Of a DNA stretch of 64,000 nucleotides, positions 1-9,053 are shown piece by piece. Position 1 is the stretch's first letter. Every line of letters begins with the position of its first letter. The DNA comes from Cochleicola gelatinilyticus. GTDB taxonomy: Bacteria > Bacteroidota > Bacteroidia > Flavobacteriales > Flavobacteriaceae. The position numbers and the translations under genes are program-made. Where the stretch lies: the NCBI RefSeq assembly GCF_001637325.1, contig NZ_LRXL01000026.1, positions 806,001 to 870,000 on the forward strand, written 5' to 3'. Under the pieces are notes generated by a model. It did no database searches. It saw only the letters and a program-made list of their open reading frames with translations, and had not been told where the DNA came from.

Positions 1-511
1 TTGGAATTAATAAAGGGGTAAAGAGTAAGCATAGAAATGGAAGGCTGAGTTTTTGAAAGAGACTCGTTACATTTCTAAGAGTTAGAATAATTATGTTAGA
101 AACTAATAAAACAGCTGGTAAAAAATAAATTACATAAATTGAAAACACATACCACCCAAAAGAAAGACCAAAGAGCTTATTTAATGGTGCTATGAATAAG
201 TTCGCTAAGAAATTATATTCTGCGTGTCGTATTGTATTATAAACCTCCTCGAATGCTACAAAAGGCTTTTCAAAATAAAGTTCGGTAAAATCTATAGCCC
301 GTATCCAATACCCTGAAAGATCCCAGTAATAAACAAATTTTTCATCGTGTAAAATCCATACTAAATAAAATCCTGGTAACAGCATGGTTAAAAAATAAAC
401 GATTATTCCAGTTGTAGGTAACTTTCGAATCTCTAGAATAAATGCTCCAATGGATTTATAAATTAGAAAAAAATAAGCGGCCAAAATTAACACCGAAATA
501 AATATAGCCAT
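1..511 (-). CDS. partial polytopic membrane protein of the polysaccharide cluster (C-terminus outside window)
   Basis: An open frame reads on the minus strand from an ATG at 509-511 to the window edge with no stop, about 170 codons. The visible N-terminus (MAIFISVLILAAYFFLIYK) is a membrane segment, followed by a second segment, an acidic-aromatic loop (FVYYWDLSGYW) and two further hydrophobic stretches. An early extracytoplasmic loop with Asp and aromatic residues is seen in GT-C type lipid-linked sugar transferases, so a PMT-like glycosyltransferase is possible, but I do not recognise the family. It lies next to polysaccharide genes, which fits a role in surface glycan assembly. The function is unassigned. 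Confidence 0.6.
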   Translation of the reverse strand, partial: MAIFISVLILAAYFFLIYKSIGAFILEIRKLPTTGIIVYFLTMLLPGFYLVWILHDEKFVYYWDLSGYWIRAIDFTELYFEKPFVAFEEVYNTIRHAEYNFLANLFIAPLNKLFGLSFGWYVFSIYVIYFLPAVLLVSNIIILTLRNVTSLFQKLSLPFLCLLFTPLLIP

Positions 512-758
512 GCTTGGTAGGGTTTATGAGTATTTTATCACTATTAAATTAAACTTGAGGTATTCTAGGTAAAATTGATTGAACCACTTTTAAGATTAAA
601 AAGGATGTACTATTTCTTTAGCGTTCAAATGTAATAAATTGCATATACAAATTGCTAGAAAGCATACTTTCTTACTACGTTTCATAAAAAAGAATCATAT
701 CAAAATAAGTATCTTTGTCATTCGAAATTAAAACAAATACTGGGGTTTATAAGCATTT

Positions 759-1865
759 ATGAAAATAATTTTTGAAGGTTTCTATGGATTTAAAAACGCA
801 GGTGATGATGCTTTTGTTGAAGTAGCTTCATGGGGAGCTAAAACGTATTGGAACTGCACAAAAAATGTTTTTATCGGCACTAAGTTACCAGAAACAAAAT
901 ACCCTATAATAGCAAATGAACCTACTGACGCTCTAAAAGGAATTGACCGACTTCATTTTATGCGTCATTTTTTTAATTCCAATTATCTTATTTCTGCAGG
1001 AGGATCTACCTTTAGTGATATTCCTTTTCACAGCAACCGAGCATTGGCAAAGAAATATGCTTCTCTTACCCAATCCCTTACATTAGGAGCAATAGGTGTT
1101 TCGATAGGGCCTTTTCAAAATGTTGAAGCTGAAAAAAATGTGGTGAAATACCTTCAGTCGTTGTCTTTTCTTTCTCTTCGCGATCGACGCTCTTTCGAAT
1201 ACGCCATGTCATTACAACTTCCATACACACCCGTTGACGCCTTCGATCTTGCGGCATTGTTACCATCGGTATATCAAGCTGAATCGCTTCCGAAGCAAAC
1301 CATGAGAACCCAAAAAACCATAGGAATAAGCATTTGCAATTATGAGCGTTACAAAGGAGGGGATTTATCGAAAGAAAAACACAGAAACCACTTTTTTAAA
1401 TTGGTGGTTCATGAGTTATTACAACAGGAAAATGTACTTCTGAAGGTTTTTATCATTAACGGAAATGAAGCCATTGGTGATATGGAAGCCACACAAGAGT
1501 TACTTCAGGGAATTGATGCAAACCGATACACTATTGTGCCGTATTCTAGAAACGTAGAAACTACATGGCGCAACATTGAAACTTGCGATTTTATGCTCTC
1601 TACCCGGTTGCACGCCAGTATTTTTGCCTGTTATGCGAAAGTGCCATTTGTTCTAATTGAATATCATAGAAAATGTTCCGATTTTTTAACAGATGTGGGA
1701 CAAGCTGATGATTTGCGCGTGTACGATGCTGAAAAAGACCCTAAACAAATTGCACATACTATTCTTGAAACCATACAGACTCATTATACCGCACCAAAAA
1801 ACATTTCTAAAACTATAGAAAAATCTAAAAGGAACTTTACAAAAACATTGATGCTTACTAAGTAA
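759..1865 (+). CDS. polysaccharide pyruvyl transferase family protein
   Basis: This 368-residue protein resembles the CsaB/WcaK family, which adds pyruvate ketals from phosphoenolpyruvate to sugars of surface polysaccharides. The N-terminus has the family's G-x-(Y/F)-G-x-x-N-x-G-D pattern (FYGFKNAGDDAF, residues 8-19), and the C-terminal half has the STRLHASIFA motif (about 286-295) followed by VPFVLIEY, the nucleotide-binding-like half of the GT-B-type fold. There is no signal peptide, so it is probably cytoplasmic. It is transcribed convergently with the Wzy-like gene. The family is well supported; the substrate is unknown, and some members are not proven pyruvyl transferases. Confidence 0.8.
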   Translation: MKIIFEGFYGFKNAGDDAFVEVASWGAKTYWNCTKNVFIGTKLPETKYPIIANEPTDALKGIDRLHFMRHFFNSNYLISAGGSTFSDIPFHSNRALAKKYASLTQSLTLGAIGVSIGPFQNVEAEKNVVKYLQSLSFLSLRDRRSFEYAMSLQLPYTPVDAFDLAALLPSVYQAESLPKQTMRTQKTIGISICNYERYKGGDLSKEKHRNHFFKLVVHELLQQENVLLKVFIINGNEAIGDMEATQELLQGIDANRYTIVPYSRNVETTWRNIETCDFMLSTRLHASIFACYAKVPFVLIEYHRKCSDFLTDVGQADDLRVYDAEKDPKQIAHTILETIQTHYTAPKNISKTIEKSKRNFTKTLMLTK

Positions 1866-1899
1866 AAGGAATATTTAGTAGTGGTTTCCTCCGTGTTTT

Positions 1900-3345
1900 C
1901 TACTCTATTTCTTTTTGAGTAGAAAAATCGTCTTCAGCATCTTCCCTCTTTAAATCAAGGTGTCGTTTATAAAGTATTAAAATAGCAAGACTTAACCAAA
2001 AACCATAAATCCGCATGGAATCTGTTTGAAACCAATTGAGTAGAAGTCCCGTAAAATTAACCAGTAATATTAGCGTGATAAAATTCAATTCTTTCCCTCT
2101 TTTGTATACTATGAGCGTAGTACGAACAATCGAAAACAGAAAGAACAGGAAAACGAATAACCCAAATATGCCCGTTTCTACTAATATTCGAAAGTATAAG
2201 TTATAACCAGGCGGAAAAGATTTTAAATCTTGATTAAGGTAAAATAAACGGAATTCAAAATTATTTCGTGTTGCCCAAGTAGGATAATGATGCCTTGACT
2301 CATAAAATTGTTGTCCCCATCCCGTTCCGAAAATAGGTTTTTCTTTAAAAACCTCCAGCATAGCAAGTTGAATACCTATACGAGACTTGTTTGAAATAGC
2401 ACTAATGTTATTTTTCGTGTCTATTTTTGAAAAGTTTAGAGATTCTATTCGTTCTAATCCAGCTTCATAAATTGGTTTTCCAAAAAACACCAACAGCACC
2501 ACAAGTGCGATAGAACCAAAAATCAGTACTTTATTAAATAAATTTCGAAAACTTTTATACTTATAAAAGGCAAATACTACCCCGGCAATTGCCTGTAAAA
2601 TAGTAACTACCAGTGCGGTTCGTGATTTTGAAAGGATAGCAAGAAGCATTAACAATGCAAAAGGAACAAAGCGCGTAACTTTTTTTGAAGTAAAAATATA
2701 ACTGAAAATAAAACCAGAAACGGTAATAAGATAAAGTCCAAGAGCAGGAGGTTCGTACGTTATAGAAGACAATCGCTCCATATAATGGGTAAATTTTACT
2801 TCTACAAAAGGAAGGTATCCGTATAGATCAAGAATAGAGGTGAGAAATGTAAGGTTCAATTTAATAATCGCATATTCAAGCATACCATACGAGAATACAA
2901 TGTAAAAACTATATAAAAATGTTTTACGAACCGCTAAAACAAATCGTTCAATTCCATAATCGCGTCCTACATTAATAAATAAATAAAGAAATATCACACC
3001 TGAAATAAGTACCGATATAAACTGTCTAATAAAGCGATATATGCCTGATGTTTGTTTATAATAATACTCTACTATACTAGGAAGATTAATTAATGTAGTA
3101 ATAATTATCGCTACAAGAAATAATAAAAAAAGGCGATACGTTTTAGATTGAACAGGAAAATATAATTTCCCGATTATGCATTGATAACAAAACAAGAACA
3201 AAAAACCAATTAAAAAGAAAATTGGTGAAGAGTCGGCACTTAATTCACCCAAAAAACCAAGCCAATCGGGAATATCACTATTAAACGGAATTAAGAAAAG
3301 TCCGATGAAGAAAAATACCTGATATGCTCGTTTAAGTAATAACAC
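1900..3345 (-). CDS. O-antigen ligase / Wzy-type polymerase family membrane protein
   Basis: This is a 481-residue protein made almost wholly of hydrophobic segments, with about 10-12 predicted membrane helices. A large periplasmic loop near residues 330-390 contains the GTGWGQ and FPPGYNLYFRILVETGIFG signatures typical of the Wzy_C (O-antigen ligase) family. Members polymerise repeat units or ligate glycan chains at the periplasmic face of the inner membrane. The gene starts with GTG; no ATG is close. It is the last gene of the rmlC-rmlD-Wzz-Wzx-Wzy operon, 28 bp after the flippase. Polymerase and ligase cannot be told apart from sequence alone; the neighbouring Wzx and Wzz favour polymerase. 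Confidence 0.85.
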   Translation of the reverse strand: MLLLKRAYQVFFFIGLFLIPFNSDIPDWLGFLGELSADSSPIFFLIGFLFLFCYQCIIGKLYFPVQSKTYRLFLLFLVAIIITTLINLPSIVEYYYKQTSGIYRFIRQFISVLISGVIFLYLFINVGRDYGIERFVLAVRKTFLYSFYIVFSYGMLEYAIIKLNLTFLTSILDLYGYLPFVEVKFTHYMERLSSITYEPPALGLYLITVSGFIFSYIFTSKKVTRFVPFALLMLLAILSKSRTALVVTILQAIAGVVFAFYKYKSFRNLFNKVLIFGSIALVVLLVFFGKPIYEAGLERIESLNFSKIDTKNNISAISNKSRIGIQLAMLEVFKEKPIFGTGWGQQFYESRHHYPTWATRNNFEFRLFYLNQDLKSFPPGYNLYFRILVETGIFGLFVFLFFLFSIVRTTLIVYKRGKELNFITLILLVNFTGLLLNWFQTDSMRIYGFWLSLAILILYKRHLDLKREDAEDDFSTQKEIE

Positions 3346-3373
3346 TAATCTTTATTAAATTTTACCTGTTGCA

Positions 3374-4681
3374 TTAATTTTTTGTTTGAGTATTATGATG
3401 TCCAACTACAACAACCTTACGAAAATAAAAATAACCTATTACTATTGCATACATAATATTACAGAGAATAAATGTTGCCGCCATTCCTGTATATTCAAAC
3501 CGGTCGATTAATACATAACCCGCACCAAGCATTGTAAGTACCGCAATAATATGAGCTATAAAAAAGGGATAGGTTACCTCAACAGATTTCAATGAAATAA
3601 TATAGGGTCTCATGGCGAGTAATAATAATTGGGTAATTGTAAAAAGTACAATGATAAAAAATCCTGCACCATACTTAATTTTATATACTAAAGAGTAAAA
3701 AACTACGGCAAAAATAAAAACACCAATTATGAGCCCAAGAATTTTTAAATAATTCTTTTGAAAGAGCTGTTTTACTAAACTTCTTAATTCTTGATGCGGT
3801 TTGTTTTTTATATAATTTGAGAAATAAGGGGTGTAAAAATTCTCTATGGAAATAATAAAAATGTTAACGATTCCTAGAATATTTTGAATGGTCTTTACTT
3901 TACTTAATCCAAAATCTGAAACATGTAACGCTTTTGCATAAATGTAAAGCCCTTGACTATAACCCCAAAAAGCAATTCCTCCAAGAATAATCCATTTAGA
4001 GTAGTTAAAATGTTGGTGAATAATTTGAGAAGTAATTATGCGCCGTTCTTTACTAAAGTTAAAGAACTCTAAATCTAAAACTCTATAATAAATGAGAATA
4101 AAAATTAAATAAGAGGTGGCTATGGCATAAGCGATTGCGTATAATGACAAAATCACAGATAACGAAAGTGATTCTCTTAAAATTAAAACAGGTATAAAAA
4201 AAGATACATTGAGCAGAGTCGATGCTATTACTGCATGTTTAAGGTCTATTTTAAAACTGCTGAAGAAATATTTTTTTATAATATCGAAAGCAGACATAAG
4301 AAGTGGAACCAATAAAGCATAAATAAATGCTACTTCGATACCTTGTTGTTTCATAAAAAAATAACACAATAAGGCAATTATGAAGCTTATAATAAAATTG
4401 GTGCTAAGTAAGGTTGAGACATAAACCGATTGCCGCTCTTTCCAATTTTTTGCCAATAAAACTAGAATTGGTGCCGAAAGAAAGAACGTAGAGAATATAA
4501 AGCTAAAAAAAATATAACTCTGAAAGACAACAAAAGTCCCAAAAACATCAACATCAGCTAATTTGGAAAGCAAAAAGATAGACGTAAAATTGAACAGCGA
4601 AAATAGTGCCTGATCAAATAAAATTAAAGACTTATTACTTGATAAGCTCTTTAAAAAAGAAAGAATGTTTGTCTTTATCAT
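3374..4681 (-). CDS. Wzx-type polysaccharide flippase (MOP superfamily)
   Basis: This 435-residue integral membrane protein has about 12 hydrophobic segments evenly spaced along its length, the architecture of lipid-linked oligosaccharide flippases of the MOP superfamily. The charged N-terminal stretch before the first helix (MIKTNILSFLKSLSSNK) and the FDQALFSLFNF segment are typical of Bacteroidota members. It would move undecaprenyl-PP-linked repeat units across the inner membrane for the neighbouring Wzy-like protein. It sits 41 bp downstream of the Wzz-like gene in the same operon. Sequence identity across this family is always low, so the assignment rests on topology and context. Confidence 0.8.
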   Translation of the reverse strand: MIKTNILSFLKSLSSNKSLILFDQALFSLFNFTSIFLLSKLADVDVFGTFVVFQSYIFFSFIFSTFFLSAPILVLLAKNWKERQSVYVSTLLSTNFIISFIIALLCYFFMKQQGIEVAFIYALLVPLLMSAFDIIKKYFFSSFKIDLKHAVIASTLLNVSFFIPVLILRESLSLSVILSLYAIAYAIATSYLIFILIYYRVLDLEFFNFSKERRIITSQIIHQHFNYSKWIILGGIAFWGYSQGLYIYAKALHVSDFGLSKVKTIQNILGIVNIFIISIENFYTPYFSNYIKNKPHQELRSLVKQLFQKNYLKILGLIIGVFIFAVVFYSLVYKIKYGAGFFIIVLFTITQLLLLAMRPYIISLKSVEVTYPFFIAHIIAVLTMLGAGYVLIDRFEYTGMAATFILCNIMYAIVIGYFYFRKVVVVGHHNTQTKN

Positions 4682-4722
4682 TGCTCGCGCATCTTTTTTA
4701 ACCTTTACAAAAAAAGGTAGGA

Positions 4723-5706
4723 TTAACGCGCTTCACTCAACTGCTTCGCTTTTTTAAACAAGTAGATCGCAAAAGAGACCATAAAGAATAAGAATAAGAG
4801 CGTTATCGGATATATAATTCTCTTCTTTCCTAGGAACGATTGTTTTTGTGTTAGCATGGGCTTATTAAGAACCACCACTGTATCTGTGGCATTGGCAAGT
4901 TCAATTTCTAACTCCTGATTTTTCTGCATGATTAATCCCTTCTCTTGAAAGACCAAGTGTAAGTTTGTAAGATTAATATCAAAGAAAGTTACATCTCCTT
5001 CACGTTCAGATTTTCTGTTTTCTGGATTAGTACCATAAGCTTTAAACAACGAGTCCATGTAGGCTACACTTTTTTTATTTTCATTGATTCGGTATCTTAA
5101 GTTTTGTTTTGCCGTTTCTTTTAAACGATTTAAACTTTCATTTCCGTTTAAATAGTCAACAAAACGATCGATGGTTCCTTGATTCGACCATGGAGATGTG
5201 TGTAATTTTATTCGGTGCATTTTATAAGCTGGTAAAAACACATCAGATGTAAGTAATTCATCTTCATACTGTGCTTCGTCAAGGATTACTTCCAAGTTGC
5301 GGTCGTTTTCACGAGTATTCGAGATTATGTCCATCACACTCACAATAGGTTCCATCTCAATTCCGCTAAGGTAAAAAACTTCATTATTATAAAGTCCCAT
5401 TGGTTTAAGTAAAGAAGTATCGCGTTCTTTAATTTTGAGATCTAGCTGTGTAGCTGCATCATAGATTAAGTTGGCTGCTCCATAATTAATTTGTACAATC
5501 AATTCGGTTTCTCGCCCCTTATTTGCATTGGCATCTTTGTATATTCCATAGCCAATACCAATTACCAATAGCACCAAAATAATAATCCAGCTTGAAAGTA
5601 CAAACTGTAGCAAACCGTATAAAAAAACTAAAAACGCATGATAAATCTGTTTTAATTTATCGTACAGCATTCCAAGATCTAATTCTTCGTTATCTTTTCG
5701 TTCCAT
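4723..5706 (-). CDS. Wzz-like chain length determinant protein
   Basis: This 327-residue protein has the polysaccharide co-polymerase layout: a cytoplasmic N-terminus, one membrane helix at about residues 33-55, a long mainly helical periplasmic domain, then a second membrane helix at about 295-315 with a short basic tail. Such proteins control the modal length of chains made by Wzy. No kinase domain (Walker A) is present, so it is a Wzz rather than a Wzc type. It begins 7 bp after the rmlD stop codon, so translation is probably coupled. The assignment rests on topology and its position between rmlD and the flippase. Confidence 0.8.
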   Translation of the reverse strand: MERKDNEELDLGMLYDKLKQIYHAFLVFLYGLLQFVLSSWIIILVLLVIGIGYGIYKDANANKGRETELIVQINYGAANLIYDAATQLDLKIKERDTSLLKPMGLYNNEVFYLSGIEMEPIVSVMDIISNTRENDRNLEVILDEAQYEDELLTSDVFLPAYKMHRIKLHTSPWSNQGTIDRFVDYLNGNESLNRLKETAKQNLRYRINENKKSVAYMDSLFKAYGTNPENRKSEREGDVTFFDINLTNLHLVFQEKGLIMQKNQELEIELANATDTVVVLNKPMLTQKQSFLGKKRIIYPITLLFLFFMVSFAIYLFKKAKQLSEAR

Positions 5707-5713
5707 AATACCC

Positions 5714-6574
5714 TTAATGGTTTTTAATATATTTGACCGTATCTTTTAAACTAACCTTCCAATTAAACATTTCAATATTAAACTTCGTTTTAAATTTAAT
5801 AAGTTCTAGAACACTATTCTTAGGCCTTGCAGCAAAAGTACGGTAATGGTCGGTTTTTGCAAGTTTTACGGTATCAATTTGTTGTGTGAATTCTAGAATC
5901 GCTTCAGCAAAATCGTACCAGGTCGCTTTTCCTTTGTTGCTAAAATGATACAACCCATATGCTTCACTTTCAGAAGTAATAATATGCAACAACATTTCTG
6001 CTAGATCATTTGCATTTGTGGGTGTACCAGTTTGTTCTGTCGTTATTGTTAACGAGGCTCCTTCCGAAGCTTTCTTTATTATAGTGTTCAAAAAATTATG
6101 TCCGAATTGTGAATACAGCCAGGAGGTTCTAAAGATAAAATAGCGTTCACAGTTTTCTATAACCGCCAATTCTCCCGCAAGTTTCGATGTTCCGTATACA
6201 TTAATGGGATTTGTTGCGTCCAATTCGTTATACGGCTCGCTTTTTTTTCCATCGAATACATAATCGGTAGATATATGAAGCAACACAACTCCAAAAGTTT
6301 GGCACGCTTGGGAAAGGTATTTTACTCCTTCTGCATTTACACCAAAAGCTAACTCTTCTTCCTTTTCAGCTTGTTCAACATTGGTATACGCTGCAGCATT
6401 AATACAATAATCAAATGTATTTTTTTTGAAAACTTCTAAAATTTCTCCATTATTAGTAATATCAAGCTGTTGTCTATCAAGAAAATGAAATGTTACCTTC
6501 GGAAACTGTTTCGACGCCAACGCAATACATCGCCCTAATTGTCCATTTGCTCCCGTAACCAATACTTGTTTCAT
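5714..6574 (-). CDS. rfbD: dTDP-4-dehydrorhamnose reductase (RmlD)
   Basis: RmlD catalyses the NAD(P)H-dependent last step of dTDP-L-rhamnose synthesis in the cytoplasm. The protein begins MKQVLVTGANGQLG with the Rossmann GxxGxxG motif, and has the SDR active-site pair in YGTSKLAGE. The length of 286 residues fits the family. A longer reading to 6649 is open, but it would run into rmlC; the ATG at 6572-6574 overlaps the rmlC stop by 4 bp (ATGA), a classic translational coupling, and matches the conserved N-terminus. The rmlA and rmlB genes for the first two steps are not in this window. Confidence 0.93.
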   Translation of the reverse strand: MKQVLVTGANGQLGRCIALASKQFPKVTFHFLDRQQLDITNNGEILEVFKKNTFDYCINAAAYTNVEQAEKEEELAFGVNAEGVKYLSQACQTFGVVLLHISTDYVFDGKKSEPYNELDATNPINVYGTSKLAGELAVIENCERYFIFRTSWLYSQFGHNFLNTIIKKASEGASLTITTEQTGTPTNANDLAEMLLHIITSESEAYGLYHFSNKGKATWYDFAEAILEFTQQIDTVKLAKTDHYRTFAARPKNSVLELIKFKTKFNIEMFNWKVSLKDTVKYIKNH

Positions 6575-7116
6575 GCAGTTGCCGCTTCGAATGAAGGTAA
6601 TTGTTTGTCTTTTTCTGAAATTCGAATGTCTTCCTTCGGAAGATGCCAATCGAGCGATAAGGTTGCGTCGTTATAGATAATGCCCCCTTCTGAAGCTTTA
6701 TCGTAATAATTATCACATTTATACGCAAAAATTGAAGTTTCAGACAAGGTAATAAAACCATGAGCAAATCCTCGTGGAACGAATAATTGTAGTCCTTCGG
6801 AAGCATCTAGCACTTTAGAAAAATGGTGCCCAAAAGTTGGTGAGCCTATGCGTACATCAACTACAATATCTAATACTTTTCCTTGAATTACTCGAACAAG
6901 TTTTGATTGCGCCATAGAACCCGTTTGAAAATGAAGTCCCCTTAATATACCGTAAGTAGATCGCGATTCGTTATCCTGCACAAAATTTGTTGAAAGACCT
7001 GTTAAAGCTTCGAATGCCTTTTTGTTGAAAGTTTCAGAAAATTGCCCTCTTTCATCTTTAAAAATTGTTGGTTTTAATAAAAAACAACCTTCTAATGGGG
7101 TAGGTAAGTATTTCAA
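6571..7116 (-). CDS. rfbC: dTDP-4-dehydrorhamnose 3,5-epimerase (RmlC)
   Basis: RmlC converts dTDP-4-keto-6-deoxyglucose to its L-lyxo epimer, the third step of dTDP-rhamnose synthesis. The 181-residue cupin shows the family signatures PTIFKDERGQFSETF, RGLHFQ (catalytic His about residue 62), LDIVVDVRIGSPTFG and FAHGF. It starts with TTG at 7116, which puts the N-terminus where the family begins; no in-frame ATG lies near. It is the first recognised gene of the minus-strand polysaccharide operon and overlaps rmlD by 4 bp. No clear TAnnTTTG box is seen just upstream, so its promoter is not located. Confidence 0.93.
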   Translation of the reverse strand: MKYLPTPLEGCFLLKPTIFKDERGQFSETFNKKAFEALTGLSTNFVQDNESRSTYGILRGLHFQTGSMAQSKLVRVIQGKVLDIVVDVRIGSPTFGHHFSKVLDASEGLQLFVPRGFAHGFITLSETSIFAYKCDNYYDKASEGGIIYNDATLSLDWHLPKEDIRISEKDKQLPSFEAATA

Positions 7117-7343
7117 ATTTATTTTATATTAATGGTAATTGTAATAAAAATCCGTTTATTAAATATACGATGAAGCTTCAAATGAAATTGAAAATCAATG
7201 CCATTTTTTAAGTAATCTCAATTCAGTTTGTAAGACTTTACGTGTTATTATTGAAATGCCCGTTATACAACATACTCTTCTGTAAAAACTAATTAAATAA
7301 GTAGTGAGAAGTTATTCTTGCTGTAACTAAACATCTAACGAAA

Positions 7344-9041
7344 TTATTTTTTAGACGCTCCTAAAATCTGATTTAACATCTTTTCGGTGATCAAATACGT
7401 AGGTTTTACCCCACTTGTACCCAATCCGCCACTCGCTAATGTACTTCCCGTTTCTAACGGATTATCCGACGCATAATACGCATACATAACCTTTACTTTC
7501 GAACTAATACTTCCTCGTATCTTTGCCGCCGCTTGTATGGCTTTTTGATAATGTGCTCCTTCCATTTCAAGTCCAATAACATTCCATGTCGAACGGTGAA
7601 AAAATCGTAATACATCTCGGTTTTGAAGTGATGTTCCCAATACAGAGATCATAGTACCTGTACATACTTTTATATCATCATCATCAAACATAGACTTTTT
7701 TAATTTGTTTTTAAACGGGTAGTTGTCTGCAGTACCTTCAAAAACGTGTGCAGAAGGAATCATAATATCTCCTTTTCCCCCTTCCAGAATTCCAGCTTTT
7801 CCCATGATCGATACCGAAACCACATTTAAAAAGAAGTTATCTTTTTCTTTGCCGTACGGTTTCAGTAATTCATCCATGGTTTCATACGCTTGTTCTCCAA
7901 ACGCATAATCCATCACTACGATAACTGGTTTTAAATCTTCTTCAACACCTTCATTTTCAGAAATATAACTGTTTTTATCTAATTTATTAGTATCAAAAAT
8001 TTGAACGTTGATATTCGCTCCACTCGTATCTTCGATATAGGTCATTCCGTGCTTTAAGGCATACTTTAAGACAGTCTCGCGCTGTTTCGAGTTTTTAGAG
8101 TTACTAAGGCTTTCATATAGCTCCATTTTAGAGTGCTCTTTGGCATCTTTTATCAATGCTTTATCTGCAAACAATGTGTTCATCACACTGTGCATGTTTG
8201 CACTAATAATATGTATAGGTCGGTCTAAAAGACCCTTTTCGTCTAAGGTTCTTTTAATTTTCATGGCCCAACGTTCCCCATGAATATGATGCCCTAAACG
8301 CTCTCGAAGCACCGGACTAAAAGTTATGATGCGTTTTTCATCATTCAAAATTTCTTCTAAAGCTCCTTTACCTAGATAATAAATTATCTTGAGAAATCTA
8401 TTTTCGTCTTCTTTACAAGAAAACTGAGGAAAAACAGTGCTAACTTCTTCAAAAGTTCTTCCTAAAAAATTCGCGGTATGCGTAAGAGCAATTTCTTTTT
8501 CTTCTTTCGTAAGCTTACCTTTCTTTAAAACTGCCGCTTCCAATTTCGTCCAATCTCTAACTACTGCACCTTCATCACTAATCAAGATCTGTTTCATGAT
8601 TTTATGCGATTCGATATAGAGAAACGTTAAGTGGGTTAGTACATCATAAATTTCAGAACGTCCACGAGTAACCTCAATATTCATTTGTTCATCATCAATG
8701 CGATAACAATTTCTGCGACGCTTTAATGGAACAATTGGTTTAAAATGGGAGTCTTTGTAACCTTCATCACTCGTTAGGTTAATATATCGGCATTCTTCAA
8801 TTCCGTAAGGCAACCGATCCATAACATACAGTAACCCCTGTAGTTCTATTTTTTCTTCTGCTATAGAACCATAGATCTCGGGACGCAAAATTAATAACGA
8901 TTCTCGCAACGTGGCTCCCGAAACCCCCATTGGTTTATAGTACCCGCGATTAAAAAGGTGTCGCATGGTAATGTACATTCGTTCTATAGCTCCCGTACTT
9001 TCTTGTGCACGAGTTCTGGTGTGTGATTTTAATAAAGTCAT
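7344..9041 (-). CDS. conserved Bacteroidota protein (DUF6909-like) with nucleoside-phosphorylase-like C-terminal domain
   Basis: This 565-residue cytoplasmic protein resembles a widely conserved, uncharacterised Bacteroidota family (I believe DUF6909). The first 400 residues are mixed helical with no motif I know. The C-terminal 150 residues carry patterns of the PNP/UDP phosphorylase (nucleosidase) fold: GKAGILEGGKGDIMIP (414 onward), like the family's G-x-A-G-x-L...G-D-I-V-I; GLEMEGAHY (about 490), like the Met-Glu ribose-binding motif; and YYASDNP (about 522), which places an Asp where the family has its catalytic SD. AMP nucleosidase or a related nucleotide hydrolase is therefore plausible. 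It follows the GH3 gene by 12 bp, so the two are co-transcribed. Function is inferred only. Confidence 0.7.
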   Translation of the reverse strand: MTLLKSHTRTRAQESTGAIERMYITMRHLFNRGYYKPMGVSGATLRESLLILRPEIYGSIAEEKIELQGLLYVMDRLPYGIEECRYINLTSDEGYKDSHFKPIVPLKRRRNCYRIDDEQMNIEVTRGRSEIYDVLTHLTFLYIESHKIMKQILISDEGAVVRDWTKLEAAVLKKGKLTKEEKEIALTHTANFLGRTFEEVSTVFPQFSCKEDENRFLKIIYYLGKGALEEILNDEKRIITFSPVLRERLGHHIHGERWAMKIKRTLDEKGLLDRPIHIISANMHSVMNTLFADKALIKDAKEHSKMELYESLSNSKNSKQRETVLKYALKHGMTYIEDTSGANINVQIFDTNKLDKNSYISENEGVEEDLKPVIVVMDYAFGEQAYETMDELLKPYGKEKDNFFLNVVSVSIMGKAGILEGGKGDIMIPSAHVFEGTADNYPFKNKLKKSMFDDDDIKVCTGTMISVLGTSLQNRDVLRFFHRSTWNVIGLEMEGAHYQKAIQAAAKIRGSISSKVKVMYAYYASDNPLETGSTLASGGLGTSGVKPTYLITEKMLNQILGASKK

Positions 9042-9053
9042 GGTGTAAAGGTA

